From contig RCAB01000602.1 in the NCBI GenBank assembly GCA_003640385.1, positions 1-34,137 on the forward strand: a stretch of 34,137 bases of DNA, given 5' to 3'. The notes beneath the pieces are model-generated. The model saw only the letters and a list, made by a program, of their open reading frames with translations, did not search any database and was not told where the DNA came from. Shown piece after piece: positions 1 to 14,900 of this stretch. The translations under genes were made by a program, and so were the position numbers. Position 1 is the first letter of the stretch. Each line of letters begins with the position of its first letter. This DNA is from Setaria digitata. Taxonomy: Eukaryota > Nematoda > Chromadorea > Rhabditida > Setariidae.

Positions 1-1484
<1,484 letters not shown>

Positions 1485-1516
1485 CGATGGCTGTTTCTCT
1501 CCTCGACTTCTTTTTT

Positions 1517-1526
1517 CTGCAATATA
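1517..1526 (-). promoter_or_regulatory. 3' splice or spliced-leader acceptor upstream of the trxr-1 start
   Basis: On the minus strand the bases read ATATTGCAG immediately before 1516, 32 bases upstream of the first Met. Nematode spliced leaders are added at sites of this kind. An ordinary acceptor from a distant 5' exon would look the same. Confidence 0.45.
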
Positions 1527-1876
1527 TCACAAATCAAGATACTGAGTCGTATTCAAAGCTTCATAAAAACAGGATATTTTGGAGTGTCACCTTTTCTGTG
1601 AAACTAATTCTTCCGTGTAAGACTTTTTTTGTCTTTTCAAATTAAAGAAAAGTGAACAACAGGTTTTTTTTTCTTCCACAATAACTCGTAACTCGCATCT
1701 GTTCAACCTTTACGTGTTATTTTTTTTTGCCGTAAAGAAATTTAGTAAACTGCATGTTTTTTTTCCTATTTTTTTTAAGGAGTCCTGAACTCAACAGTAA
1801 CATGCAAAAGAATGCTGAAAATGAAAGCAAAAAGTTCAGGATAAACTCCTGATTATACATTATAAAAATTTTGCAG

Positions 1877-2001
1877 TCGCCACAAATGAAATCAAAGAAT
1901 TTCCATCATACAATTTCGTAGGACATGAGGCCAAAATGACCTGCAGAATTTGTACGCAGAAGATAAGCCCGAACATTGCGGAAGATGTCCAGAAACATTA
2001 A
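1877..2001 (+). other. Possible plus-strand exon with a CxxC motif
   Basis: Starting after a TTTTGCAG acceptor, the plus strand is open for 41 codons to a TAA and would encode 'MTCRICTQKISPNIAEDVQK' near its end. This contains a C-x2-C pair that could belong to a small zinc finger. No upstream plus-strand partner exon was found before the divergent trxr-1 gene. The minus strand is also open here for about 39 codons, so coding status is unproven. Unrecognised. Confidence 0.2.
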
Positions 2002-2372
2002 ACCGACAGATAACATAAGTCAGGATCATGCAATAGTACACCTCTATACTCTGGACTCAATTCCAGCTGGAAGTGATTCATTTAATAGTTAATGATAATA
2101 ACATTATATCTTCCATATCAACACGAAACTGTATAAAGTGGAGTATCGTAACATGTTATAAAATACGAGTTGAAACTATGGATAGATATAATCTAGATGA
2201 AACTTTCACATGAATATATGAAATTATTAGAATGAACATACTTAGACTGTTTACTGATGAAGAATTAGTCATTTTATTCTATTTTTTGTCAGATACTACC
2301 TGCCAATATTCATCCACACTTGATAAGAAAAGATACAAAGAACAACTACAGACGCGATAACGCTTAATCGAG

Positions 2373-2543
2373 AATGCACCTCAAGAATGTCCGAGAGATA
2401 ACGACCGGAACAGAACATCGAATGAACTTCTCACCAGTAAACAATCCTGGACTGATTTATTGAGATACACTGTTAAAATGATGCAATCTGTTAAAGACGC
2501 CCAAACACATTCTCATCGGTTATTCCAAACACGAAATGATTAA
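2373..2543 (+). other. Possible plus-strand exon or decayed ORF fragment
   Basis: A 56-codon open stretch on the plus strand ends in TAA at 2541-2543. It starts after a weak AG acceptor and includes 'KQSWTDLLRYTVKMMQSV'. The same frame reopens at 2571 for about 58 codons after several stops, as a decayed ORF would. The bases are less AT-rich than the surroundings. No family recognised. It could be an old mobile-element remnant or chance. Confidence 0.15.
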
Positions 2544-2626
2544 TGAACTAAAAGAGAGATTCTGGTATAGCTTAGAAACCGATGGCGCTGCCCGATATCA
2601 CAGTTTTTTGCGTCTAGGAAACTTAC

Positions 2627-2730
2627 CTGGTCGCCGCCGTACTGTAATCACCTATTGCAGCAGAGTACTTTAAGTGTGGAACACCACTTCCAATATGTTG
2701 CTCATCTGAACAACGTTGAAATAAATCTGT
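2627..2730 (-). other. Possible minus-strand exon (34 codons) with strong splice sites
   Basis: Bounded by the acceptor ATATCAG and the strong donor GTAAGTTT, this stretch is open and includes 'IGSGVPHLKYSAAIGDYSTA'. It ends in phase 2, which does not fit the frame of the first known trxr-1 exon, so it is not an obvious 5' extension of that gene. It may be an exon of an unlisted gene or an alternative first exon. The plus strand is open across the same bases. Confidence 0.2.
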
Positions 2731-5601
2731 CTGATATCATATAATACTTCGCTTCACAAATCTTAGCTACATTACAAGTATGAGAGTACCAGAGCCACTG
2801 TTCCGCTTTTTTCCTATTTAAAACATTCTATTTTAATTTTATGTAAAGTGGCTTTCCGATTAATAGTATGTCATTAAACAACGACCTCTAAAGCACACCT
2901 ATTCTACTTCCCCTCTCAAAAAAAAAAAAAGAAAAAGAGAGGAAAACAAAATCATTATGAACTGAAAAAAAAATTCTTTTTTCTCTCTCTCTCTCTCAAA
3001 GTTGTTACTATTCTCTTATAAAAAGCAAAAACTACTGGAATATCGAAATATATACCATTTTCTTTTCCAAAAATTGCCCCTAAACACCTCCCTTCTTCAT
3101 TCTTTCCCATCATTTTTCCGTACGAAGTAGAGCCCTTGACTGCATTTAATACCTCAATAAAACCAGAAAAAATACTTTACCATATGTGAACTACTTAAAA
3201 ACAATTTTTACAATTAAATTTTGTGCAGAATAATTCTTTTTAAATTGATAACCTGCTCCAGTTGATTTCCAGTTCCCGGAACTGCCTTCAACTGATGTCG
3301 ATTGAGGAGAGACACCGTTGTGACGAGCACTTCGAGAGCATGTTACGTAGTTGCAGAAACGTTTAAACGCCTCCAGCTTGCTTCGATTGAAACGAGCCTA
3401 ATATACTATATTACTATTAACAAATACAATCTTCTATGTATGGAATACGTGTGTATGCGTTCTACGACATCGTCTTTGCGAAATATTATTAAGACAGTAC
3501 GGTTCTCAGAAAATTAGAAGAGAAAAAAGTTAATAATATCTTCTTTCACTGAGTCAAACAAGCAACAGAGTTGAATCTCATCAAAGAATTTTTCTTCCCA
3601 CAAATGCAATAACCTAACGAGACAAAGAAACCCATTTTGGCTAGATAAATTCCCTCTACTTTTAAATCATTTGATTCAGAAATTAATTCATATTAACTGA
3701 ATCTATCTCTTATATCATCTTTGTATAATACCAAAAACGTTACTACCACTTAACATTTAGTAATGTCATACTTTTCAGATTGTAAAAAGCCTGCAACTTC
3801 TCTTGCTTACTGTTTAGTGCTTTTAACTCTCTAATCTTGAATAATTCATAAAATTAAACAGAAACACCAGAGGGAGCTCCTTTCCGATCTCAATAATAAA
3901 ATAAATGGGTAATTGAATAATTCGTCTGCAAAAGAGTCATTAAATCTTTGAAGTGGATTTCTTCGATTGTAACTGCGATTATGAACGAGAACAATCTGCC
4001 TGCCTAATCAACTAAATCCTATGCAAAGTATGAAGTAGACCAAAATTTTCAAAACTCTCACGACTAGTCAATACCAACACAAGTCATGAAAATTCCTGAA
4101 AATTAGTTTTTAATCACGCAACAAAATAAAGGCGACTAAGTTCTATCTTTGGATATCTTACACCATTAAGAAATGCAAACGAGAAAAAAGACGCAGCTGA
4201 TAATAAATGGATGTATGAACATTTAAGACACACATAACAATATATAATTGGACCAAATTATGTATAAAACTATTTATCATACCGAATCGAACAACAATTC
4301 AGCACAGAACACACATTAAAAGGACATCACGTGTCACTTTTGAAATTTAAAAGTTACATTTCATGTTTTGGTAAGAAATGTAAGAATAGTTGACGACATG
4401 CAACGAAAAATAGTTGTACTAAAGCGATTTCGACCATACTCGGTAAGTGACAGTCCTCAATAGACAGAAAACGAGGGCATATCGTTCACTTTCTAGATTT
4501 ATTAATATCACCCAATTCAGGCACAAAGTTGTGGTTCAACGATGGCAGATTCAAGTCAACTTTTAGCAAAAAATACTAAAGTAATGAAGGGTGAAAAGAT
4601 TCTGATGAATGGGAATAACACTGATATATATTTGCATTTTATGCAAACAGTAAGATAGAGAACTTTTGTAATACCACAGAATGATAAACTAACAGAGGTG
4701 TTAATAATATGAAAATGATATCATTATAGCTAAAGAGATGATACGAAGGCCAAATTAGATAAATATTTTGAAGCAGATTTAAAATTAAAAAAGTACGAGA
4801 AAAGAAGGAGGATGAGTTTATTTCGGCAGAAAGTTTCCGATCTAGCTAATACACAATACCTGAGGAAGCGAAGTCAAATATGGCCATGAAAAAGGAGCAA
4901 AACGTTAGACATCGGAGACAGATATCACAGAAACTTATGAAAAAAATACTGAAACTTGCCCGTTAATTCAAAGAAAAACTCTCGTTAAACTCATAGATAT
5001 CAAAATGCGTACCATTAAAAAAGCTTACGATGACTGAAAGTTAAATAATCCAAAAAAGAAAAAAAAAATGAAATATAAAAGGGAAGTACTGGATATTCGA
5101 AACGTATCATTTCACTACCTGAACAAAAACCAGAAAAGAAAAAAAAAAAACTACCTTGAACGTGAACCTTCTAATACAAAATGAAGAAAAAAAAAAAATC
5201 ATTATCATTCTCAACAACTAACATCATTTATACAATTTAAATTGCCAATTACTGCTTCATTCGCTGTCTTCTTTCCTTTGCCCACTCTCTGTACTTTCTT
5301 CCTTCAGGAAAGAAATGCTGATGGGAGAATAAATACGACATTTGATACTAATTAAAATTAGGCAGCGGAAAACGATTCTTTCAACAGAAAATTTCGATTC
5401 AACGAATACTTATGGCATTTAGGAACAAAATATTTCAATAAAAAAAACTCATCATACATTACCCATAGATATTTTTCATTTCATCATTATAGGGGAAAAA
5501 AAAAGAAATGGTAGTATGCCAGCGTCAAAATAAAATGAAGCATTAATTGATTCATCGATATTATATTTCGCAAATAAGATAATGAATCTCCAGCGATTAT
5601 C

Positions 5602-5632
<31 letters not shown>

Positions 5633-8600
5633 AATGATAGTAATCCAAATATATTATATATAAATATTTTATTTTATTTGTAAAAAGAAAAAAAAGTATT
5701 TTCATATTCGTCTTTAGGCTCATATAAAAAGAACATTAAAAATGAGAAATTATAACAAAATAGACGTAAAACAGAAAGAAGAGCGAAAAGGTAACAGAAA
5801 TGTTTTTAACCAAAGAATGCGCAACCATTTTGTCTTTTTATTTCTCAATTTTCCCTAAAAATTCTTGTTACAAATGACTGATTCACAATAGCAAAATGAA
5901 TCAATCAGTATTTACAGTATGATTAACTGCGGAGGAGATGCTGCTATTCTGTTTGTGGGTAAAATTTATCAGTTTCTTATTTTTCTTCCATCTATTTTTT
6001 AAAGAATTGTAATAAGTTATAATTAGTAGCAGTGTCACACTTCTACATTTAATCTATCTAGTTTGACAATCATTTGTGATAATCACTTGCAGTCGGAAAT
6101 TAATATTTTATACTTTAGAAGACATAAGGAAAAACAACGGTCACGTGCGAGAAGTGTTAGTAGTAGTAATTTGACCCGTATTTCACTTGTCTAGGATCAG
6201 TTCGAAATCAAAACTGCTTACTCAATGGGTAACCTGAATACATCCTGGAAGTGGAAATAACCGAATAGTGCTCTGTGATTCTTTGATTTTTTGCAGCCTT
6301 CTCCAAAATTCTCATGTTAACTCCAACTCGTACTGCATGCCAAGAAGTGCAGTAGTTTATAAGTATCCTTGAATACCACATCTTCAACAAGTTTAAAGTG
6401 ATCGTTCACTGTTACGGCTCATGTTCACAGATTTGATTTAAACAACCTGGATGTTTTTGTTTCCCGAAAATGCCCCTATGAAGTTCTGTAAGGAGCAGGA
6501 ACTTCTGCACTACTCCGAAAAGTCCATAGTGTGATAGAATTTCCATGAGATTTCATACGTTTCAGTTTTGGAAAATGAGAATGTGATATGGAATCTAGCA
6601 TTTTTCAATGGTTTCCCTTTTTAAGCAGTAGACAACTGCAGCTTTGAAAACAGTTGAATATAATAATAAAAAGATAAAGATAATGAATGTTCGGAACTAC
6701 GCCTTTTTCGAAATTTTGGATTACATTAAACGAGGCAACATTTCTAGATGGTGATATGTGTGTCCAGGAAACTAATAATGAGCTTAAGATAACATTTCTG
6801 AAAAACTTCGGCGTAACAGGTCCCAATACTCAAAGACAAAGTCCGCGCTCTTTGCAATAAAATTAGAGGATTGAAAAGAAAAGCATACTAGTATATGAAA
6901 TATACTAGATTCCGTTCAAAAATCGTACCTCAACAACGAAGCTTCAAGTTAACAACCGTAGAATAAAATTTCACACGTTAAAATTACTAAAAATCTTTAA
7001 ATTTGTTTAAAAAAAAAACCTACTTCCCATGTCTAATCAATCCCAGTGTGTCAGTAATCCGTAATTGTTTCTCACTTCCGTCTTTCACCGTTGCTGCAAT
7101 ATCACTGATAATTATTCACTTCATCTTTTATAAATTATTTTCATCCGTAAAAAATTACTTTTGCAGGGAAATCTATATTTCCAAGTAATAACATAAAACC
7201 CGATCTAGACACACACCATGCTACTGCCGTAGTGATGATGACTGAAATTAAGATTAAACAATAATGGAATATAGATAAACCGTAGGAAAATCTGGAAATC
7301 AATCCTGCACATTAACTGCTACTATTGAAAGTGTCGAACCATACAAACTTATTTATTCAACAGAGAAAGAGAAAACCATACAAACACCTTGAGAGAGTTG
7401 TATAGAGCAAGACTTACCATTCTTAATCAATCGAACAACCAACCAGTTTCAAGACTATTAAGCCTTCCTAGCTTATGGAAAATACAGTATTACTGATCTA
7501 ATTATATTTCGAATGAGTCAAACTTGGACTGCAGATACCGACGAGGTAAAAAATGCACCATTTTCGTAGAAGCAGAGAGCAATGATGGGTTTTATGTCAT
7601 CGAAAAAAAAAAAAAAAGTTAAAAAGAAAAAAAAAAATGCTTTATTTGCAAGCCCAGCAAACAAACGGAGATCATACTTCTGGAAAAACAATCAACACAT
7701 GGCATTAAGCAACAAATAAATCATTAACTAGCTGCTTCTTATATCCAACAATTTTTCACAGATCCTCTTTCAAAATCAAAGCACCAGGAATACATAAAAT
7801 AAAACTCCAAACTCTCTATCTACATTCATCATCGGTAACAAACAATGATTTCTTGATTAAGGCATGCATTTGCTCCTTTTAAACCACATTTATCTAGTTC
7901 AATCCGAAAATTAATGCGCTTTCTAGCAAATTGTAAATTTTGTTAAGGTTGCAAACTTTTTCAAATGACTCTTACCTTCCCATCACCCTTAATTCCAAAC
8001 TCTTATTCCCATTTCGAAGAGATGTTTACATCTTTACGAATTAAGAACTAGATATCTGCAGTGAAACAAAGCATTACATAAAGTCCCTAACAGACCCGAT
8101 GTTCATCATTATCTTGAAAAAAACTTAAAATTAATTATAGAAAATGAACACAGTAATTTTAAAACAAACAACAAGAAAAAAGAGCCCACAGTACTAATGA
8201 AATCTTCCGTTAACGCTGAAAGCTTTCATAAAAAAAAAAAAAAAAATGAAACGACTGGTAACAAGTTCATAATTGAAGCCCTAAAATCAATTGTAAATCC
8301 GTTTTGATGAAGCAGAATAACAAGAACAGATAAAAATTAATGACCCTTATTTTTGCACTAAAAATATAGGGAGAAAAATAAAAAAAAAACCAGCAATGAA
8401 TGAACTGCGCAACATATACACAGTATGATACAGAGATGTTTCAAGGAAACTGTGAGCATTTTGGGAAGGAGAGACGTCTGCATTCTTGAACGAAATGACA
8501 TTCCTGGATAAGTGTGGACTAAACTGTAAATGACATAACATGGACCAAGATACAGATATAGATGGAATTACGTACTTAAGTAAATAGCAATGTTGTGGAA

Positions 8601-8806
8601 CTTATGGAGCAAAATTTGTTAGTGATGTAACAAAAAATGAGCAAACAAACTTAACACAAAAAGGGGAAAAAAATCGAATTGTAGGAAATAAAAGGCACTG
8701 TGAGAAGAGCACCGAAAAGAGTTGGACAATCACTGCGATTAGCTATTCCAAAAAAAAAGTAAAGTAATAATTCGTATATTTCGAAACGGATAAAAGGATG
8801 TCCTAA

Positions 8807-10314
8807 CTATTCTTCGGCAAGCGAACGAATCAGCGAACCCCATACCTTCCGCTGTTTCTTAACATCATCTGCATTCAGCTGAGTGAAATCAACAGTCTGT
8901 TCATCTCTCTTCAAACTCTATAAATTGGCGAAGCTATCGTAGAATGATCCCAAATATAATTTGATAATAAAAAGCATTTCTCCACCAAAAGCAGCGGAAG
9001 TATAATTAAGATTCTAGTTCTCCTAGTCTCAATTAGAATAATCTATGATGTCGAAAAAGAACACCTGTAATTTTAATGCTTCACATTACGATGTTCGGTT
9101 CGAAAAAAATACTGGTCACTATAAGTGTTACTCACGATATACTTAACATTCTCAAATATTTTTTACTGCATGTAATATACAACTTAAAAACAAAAAAATA
9201 CGATATGAGAGGATAAGACAGTTCCAAAAAATCCTCAACAAACCTCGATATAAAGTCTAGTAAACTCAATAACAAACATCCCGCAATCCATGGTGTTATA
9301 CTGCTTTGTAGATCGTTCAATACGAGAGTCTTCGGGAAGCTCGAAATACTTTGCCAATGTTTGAATCAACTGAAAGATGAGAGAAAAAAGGTGAAAAGTA
9401 CTTATTTAATACCTCAAAAATCGCTTCTAAAATGGCATTCAATCGCTGATTACATCAGAATAGAACTGTTCAACAATAAATCAGTATATTGAACATATAA
9501 TTAAAATACATCAATTAGTATTTCACAATTCATAACAGAGATTCCCTTGACATAGTATTTCACAATTCTTGACATTGTTTCGCTACTCCATCCATATCAG
9601 GTATAATATGTCACAAAATATAAACCCTTGCCTTTAGAAAATTCGCACTTTAGAGCTTGAAAGATGCATACTTTATCCGTAGGCTTCCGATTGGCTGAAC
9701 TAGTTCCTTGCGCACTATCGACAATCAGAAAATGGGGCCGAAGAATACGACGACAAATAAGCAATGACCAGTGGCTTCCACCACTCTTCGATGGGTCGTC
9801 ATGATCATTTACAACAAAAATTACATGCTCCTTTTCCTTAAGTGTAAGCTCATCGAGGAGTTGCGTCACTTCCTTTTGATTGGTTAGCTTTATCAGCTGG
9901 CACACTGCTGCATTTATAAAGCAAACCTAAAATCAATAGCATCTTGCCTTTCTCTTTCTCATGACTTCAATTTCTTGAGGAACCTTTATCACATCATGAT
10001 TGTAAAAGCCATATCCTTCCTATGCCGTACAATCACAACGCCAATTCAATCCGAAACGTGTTGCATATCGAAGAATTTTCCATTGCTTTAATTCCCAACA
10101 TTTGTAGCTGAAATCTTTCTGGAGAATAAGAATAACGTAGATGCAAACAAACTTTGCTTTTATTAGCATCATCCAATATTTTCTTGTGGAGGTATTCGAA
10201 TGCGAACGAAATAACAGGATCAGTAAGCCATCGTCCATTTTCCAGCGCTTTCAAATCAGCCTCATAAAGTACAGTATCACCAAACGACAGGACACATCTC
10301 CCCGATTTCGCCAT
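8807..10314 (-). CDS. NEDD8-specific protease, SENP8/DEN1 type (C48 cysteine peptidase)
   Basis: Ulp1-family cysteine protease expected to remove NEDD8 from conjugates or mature its precursor. Exons: 10314-10153, 9926-9672, 9369-9244 and 8917-8807. They join in phase to 217 aa, close to the roughly 212 aa of human SENP8. The N-terminal 'WLTDPVISFAFEYLH' matches the family's substrate-groove helix. The catalytic triad is visible as His106 in 'GGSHWSLL', Asp124 in 'HFLIVDSAQG' and Cys168 in 'YNTMDCGMFVIEF', with Gln162 as the likely oxyanion-hole residue. The C-terminus 'KKQRKVWGSLIRSLAEE' matches the family's conserved last helix, which supports reading through the GTATGG at 8840-8845 to the stop. 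C. elegans ulp-3 is the likely counterpart (inference). The start Met lies one base after a TTGCAG acceptor, as for a trans-spliced mRNA. Confidence 0.93.
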
Positions 10315-10315
10315 A

Positions 10316-10325
10316 CTGCAAGATT
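10316..10325 (-). promoter_or_regulatory. Probable spliced-leader acceptor of the SENP8-like gene
   Basis: Minus-strand AATCTTGCAG ends one base before the ATG at 10314. No upstream coding exon is needed to complete the protein, so trans-splicing is the simplest reading. Confidence 0.5.
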
Positions 10326-11942
10326 CGAAACGATTTCTTTCAACAAAGAAAGTAGGAACCACACCAACAAAAGCTACGCTATTTCCTTAGGCATCCAACT
10401 ATACTTTCAACCCCTTACTCACACGACCTAAAAACAATATTCCTCTTGAAATACTTTGGAAAGAATTCGTGTTCCGCAACTTAAATATTACACACTGCTT
10501 AATTTCACACCAAACAAACTATAACATTCAAAAGGTTCTCGTTGCTAATTCAGCTAAAAAAAATCTGCCAACAATTACAGAAAAAGCTAACAAACTTGCC
10601 AACTCAAATAATTATCATTAAAATTAAAATAAGCATAGCATATAGGGGGAATAAAACAACGGAATATCGCACAGTAATCACAATAGGATAACCAACAAAA
10701 CAACTTCAGTTTTGAAGACCTAGGATGTGGGCAGTTATATAGACACAGATGTACACCCAATGATCCTACTTTCTTGGTTATACTCAAATAAAGTAATTCT
10801 GAGATAGTCGGAACACTACTCCAGTTATAAAACTTCCATTTATTTTATGAAATTATTTCGTAAAAAACATAACTCAGACTTAGGAAAAAATTCGAGCTTC
10901 AGCATTTCTCTACGATCATTAATGAGAAACCTTGTAATCCACAAAATGCTATACTTCTCTATCTTACTCGTAGCATTAATTAAATTCTTTTTTATACCTT
11001 GAAAAGTAATACGTTGATATCCACATTGATCAGGATTGAATAAGCAAGCAGGAATAATTTATTCATAAAATATTCGGGAAAATAAGGTGTATTAAATTTA
11101 TTTACAGTCATACATTGAAACATTACAAGGGATATTGGAATATTTAACACATTTCTGTGCACTGAATATATCAATCATTATAATGGTGGACATCGATTTC
11201 ATATATTATTGCCATTTTATTTACCAACTATCAGGATCAGCAGAACTGGCCGGTAATTCAATGCAACACGTCATATTTCACATCGGTAACGGCAGTGCAT
11301 CGAATCCACGTAAAGGCGTGCAGTACTAATACTAAGTGTTATAGTCTATTCATTAGTTATCAAAGATTCAGACACCTCAAATTCCTTAGAACTGATGGAA
11401 TTTTCTCAACTTATCTCAAGACTTTCGAAACAAATACCCATTCTTCTAAGTATTAATACTGCTCAACAGCTACCAATCTCGAAGACCCAGGAATCCTCAG
11501 CTTGAGCAATACAAATTGAGAACTTGTAAAGAGATCATTTAAAACCGTACTCTTCATTAAAAAATAAACGACTTTGTCAATTAAGTGAAATAAATCAGAT
11601 GTAACGAAAAGTGAAAACTTTTCTATCAAATGATAAGATTTCCAGGAATTTAAATGTGGAAGATAATGTATACTGATTAGACATGGTACCATTTACACAT
11701 TTATTTTCCTCGCTCTGTTACACTTAATGTTCAATAACTCTTCCTACTTGTTCCTGCTTACGCTGCTATATTCTGATTCAAACGAGGCAATGAAACTTTT
11801 GATCTAAAACGGCAAAGAGAATAAGAATTCACAGAGTACAACCACAGACACTTAAAAATTCAAAATATGATACTGTTGAGCTAGTCCTGCGAAATATGAT
11901 GCCTCAGTAGCGCTGTGAAGAAATAATGTTGGCAGAAATAAC
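10326..11942. other. Spacer between the SENP8-like gene and TDP1
   Basis: 1.6 kb without a supported gene. It should contain the promoter side of the SENP8-like gene and the 3' UTR of TDP1. Open frames at 11135-11329 (plus) and 11453-11692 (minus) show no family signature. Confidence 0.5.
11700..11705 (-). terminator. Candidate AATAAA polyadenylation signal for TDP1
   Basis: The minus strand reads AATAAA about 240 bases downstream of the TDP1 stop codon. Position is plausible, but the motif is common in AT-rich DNA. Confidence 0.3.
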
Positions 11943-14900
11943 TTACGGCCAGGTTTTTTGGAATATATCTGGCTTCCTGTATGTCTTATCTACTATCCAC
12001 ACACGATCGTTGTCATCATACTTTGTCAAAGGCAAATCATATGGCAACATGTCCAAGGATTCTGGATCAATGAACAGCACGCCAAACTCATACGACCGGA
12101 TAGTTAGCTGTGTTTTTTTTAACTGGTAATCACCCCAAGCTGCCTGGAAACGTTTTGGAAAATGATTTCATTTGCAACCCTGATTAAAAAGTACTTCCTT
12201 TCGGTCACCAGGACTATAGGTAACCGTAAGACCACCACAAACCTCATTTCCCAGTAACAATTATCTCTCAAACTACTTTGTAATAACTTTGTTAAGATTA
12301 AAGATGCTAATTCTTGAGATATTGCTTAATATATCTTCTAGATTAGGGCTTTCAGTAATGAAGTATAAATACTAGTTACAGATTCTAACCTTTTTTTCAG
12401 GTGAAAATAATCAAATAAATGTGGTTAAATGGTACCTTCGAAAGGTTTGCACTTGTAACAAGCAACCACGATGGTTTTAGAGAGTTTTTAGCAAAAGCTG
12501 CATATGTCTTGACGTGTGGCATAGCATGGGAACGCCCCAAATGATCACTGCGCCACTTATGCATGAAGTTAATCAAATATGGTTGTTTTACTGCTACACT
12601 ATTACTGTAAGGCAGTGATCCACCTGCTTCATATCCTTCATTAGAATTACGAACATCTTCTACGCAAGGATAGATAATTCGTAAGTGCCTGCCATCTGCA
12701 AAAGTAGAAAACTTACCAAACAAAAATGAAAGGGACTTTATCTCCAAAACTTTAAAAATTTTGCCTTAAAATATAATTAATTTTAACTAAACCTGTTTCT
12801 GCACCACCTGAAAGACTGTTCAAAAACTGTCCCGTAAGCCAATGCTGTGGTGTGGCGCCAAGACTACCAAGTGAGCTGAACTGAGCGTGGTAAGTGAAGT
12901 CATCCATCTCCACATCGCCGAATAATTCCTTCAATATTACACGTAGTCTCGGATGACCATATTTTGTTAATTTAATGCCTGAAAAAAAAAATCTGCATTA
13001 GCCAAGTCTCTCGATCTGCACGAAATTTGTCACTACCAGCACTCTAAGTAGGTAGGTGTCTGCTATAACCACTGAGTGGTCTCTGAAAAACCTAAGAGCC
13101 CATAAATTGTTTTAAATTTATATCATACTTTAGGTTACAAATATCTTTCACCCATATCATTCCAAGGATTGGTTCTGCGAACTTAGAAAAAACATTTAAT
13201 ACTACCTGGACATAAACAAAACATACTAAACGATGAAAAAATGACCCTTATGAGCTCCCGGTACAGAGTAAACGACCCGAGCCTTGACGTGAGATAAGTC
13301 GATATTAGCAACACGATCTCGCCAGTGTTCGATAAGATTCCAATCTTGACTTGTCCTGTATTCGTTCAGATACTTTACTAAATCAATTTGGAAATCAGAC
13401 CCATTGCGATACGAACTATCACCGTCAACCAGCTAAAACGATCTAGAATGTAAAAGCCATTCCCTCACCTAACATTACTTGGAAATTTCCTGTCTCACAT
13501 TACATGGCACTAAAAATAAATGTAGTAAAAATTCACATCAAATATGAACGTATATATGCTTTCTAAAAGTAAAGGAAGAGCTGTCAAACTATTCTTTTAG
13601 TTAATTCAACTGGGAAATCTAGGATAAATATTTTCTATACAAAAAAATTGCAATATCAAATATGTATATATTTTACTAACTTCACTTCCACTACAGTGAT
13701 AAAAAGCTTGAGTTTTGTATTTCCAGTCGTGTTCCAACAAGTTAGCAGTTGAAATGATAATATGCACCCTCCCAGTACTGCTCTCAAAAATGGAAATTTT
13801 GGAATGATGCGTTCCAAATGGTATCATTAAGCGTGCTCGTCCAACGTTGACGTTATTTACCGCACATTGCTTTACTGCAGTTTTAGTTAATGTAAAATCA
13901 GTCCCCATTCTTTCGCCTACAATTAATGTAATTGGTCCTTGCCGCAGTCGACCTGGATACTGCCTGTAAATAGAATTAAATTTAAGAATAAATACTGTCA
14001 ATAATGTTTACAGCCAATACAAGTCAAAAAATGCCACATATTCTGCACTTCCATAACACAAACTGCATCCTGTATCGTTAACATAGACATTAATGATGTG
14101 CTATGGGAGAGTTTCATTACGAAAAGAAATTTATAGAAATTTATAAGTAATAAATACACAAGACATTTAAAAATCTTTTTTTATGACGTTTTTGGAACCT
14201 GAAATTTTAGCAGTGGGCAGAAGAGAACATCAAATAGTAAGCACGTGAGGGTAAAAATTTCGTACTGGACCATGCACTACACCCGTAAATTTGGGACTAA
14301 TAATCAACCGACAGTATAAAAGTTACTGACACAATAAATGAAAGTTCTCAAACTACAAAAATTAATATAAGATAGAAACAAGCATCACGAAAAATTGATC
14401 ATCATTCCACTAGAACCTACGAAATAAAATCCAAAAGTCATTTTGCTGCCATCAGCAGAAAGATGTGCATTACTCACTCAATAATTTTTTGCTCACCTCG
14501 CCCGTCAGCATGTTCATTCCAACCCCTGAGAATGAAAGAAAATCCATATTATACATATTATCAATAAAGAAATATTTACGCAAGCAACCAACGAAGATCG
14601 ATCATGAAATTGAAATGGATTGAAGCCACGGGAGCAATATGCTCCAGCAATTCCGAGAATGAAAAAGCATTGGCATTGTAGTGATCGGGCAGATCGACAA
14701 CCTGGAAACGAATGATAATCATAAACTTCTGACTTCAGAAACCAGCTTAACAATGCTTTAACCTTCTTTTTCGTCTCCAATTTTGAGATGATTTTTGCTT
14801 TTCTTTACCGGGAAATTCCTGCTCAATAAAAATTTTTCACAGAATATGGCAAGTATGCAGAAGGTAGTGTACCTGACAGAATACAATCGCACTTGATTCT

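Larger units (their letters stand above)
1517..8806. other. 7.3-kb gap without a recognisable gene
   Basis: AT-rich DNA between the trxr-1 5' end and the SENP8-like gene's stop codon. It holds many A- or T-runs (for example about 22 T at 5610-5632), a (TC)n tract at 2983-2997, and scattered open stretches on both strands. The few exon-like segments are listed separately (1877-2001, 2373-2543, 2627-2730). Minus-strand open frames at 6208-6390 and 8347-8541 show no family signature. I saw no tRNA-like, rRNA or tandem-array structure. It probably includes the trxr-1 promoter and the 3' flank of the SENP8-like gene. Confidence 0.6.

Noticed and set aside
3302..3517. Plus-strand 71-codon ORF
   Set aside because: Composition is not protein-like, it has no splice context and no family signature.
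6605..8541. Weak similarity between the minus-strand ORFs at 6605-6826 and 8347-8541, suggesting a dispersed repeat
   Set aside because: Shared residues are few and the DNA does not align over any useful length.
10141..10431. Plus-strand 96-codon ORF
   Set aside because: It is the antisense shadow of the first SENP8-like exon, which has clear homology and splice sites.
11135..11329. Plus-strand ORF with a histone H2A-like 'AELAGN' string
   Set aside because: The match is only six residues and the rest does not follow any histone.
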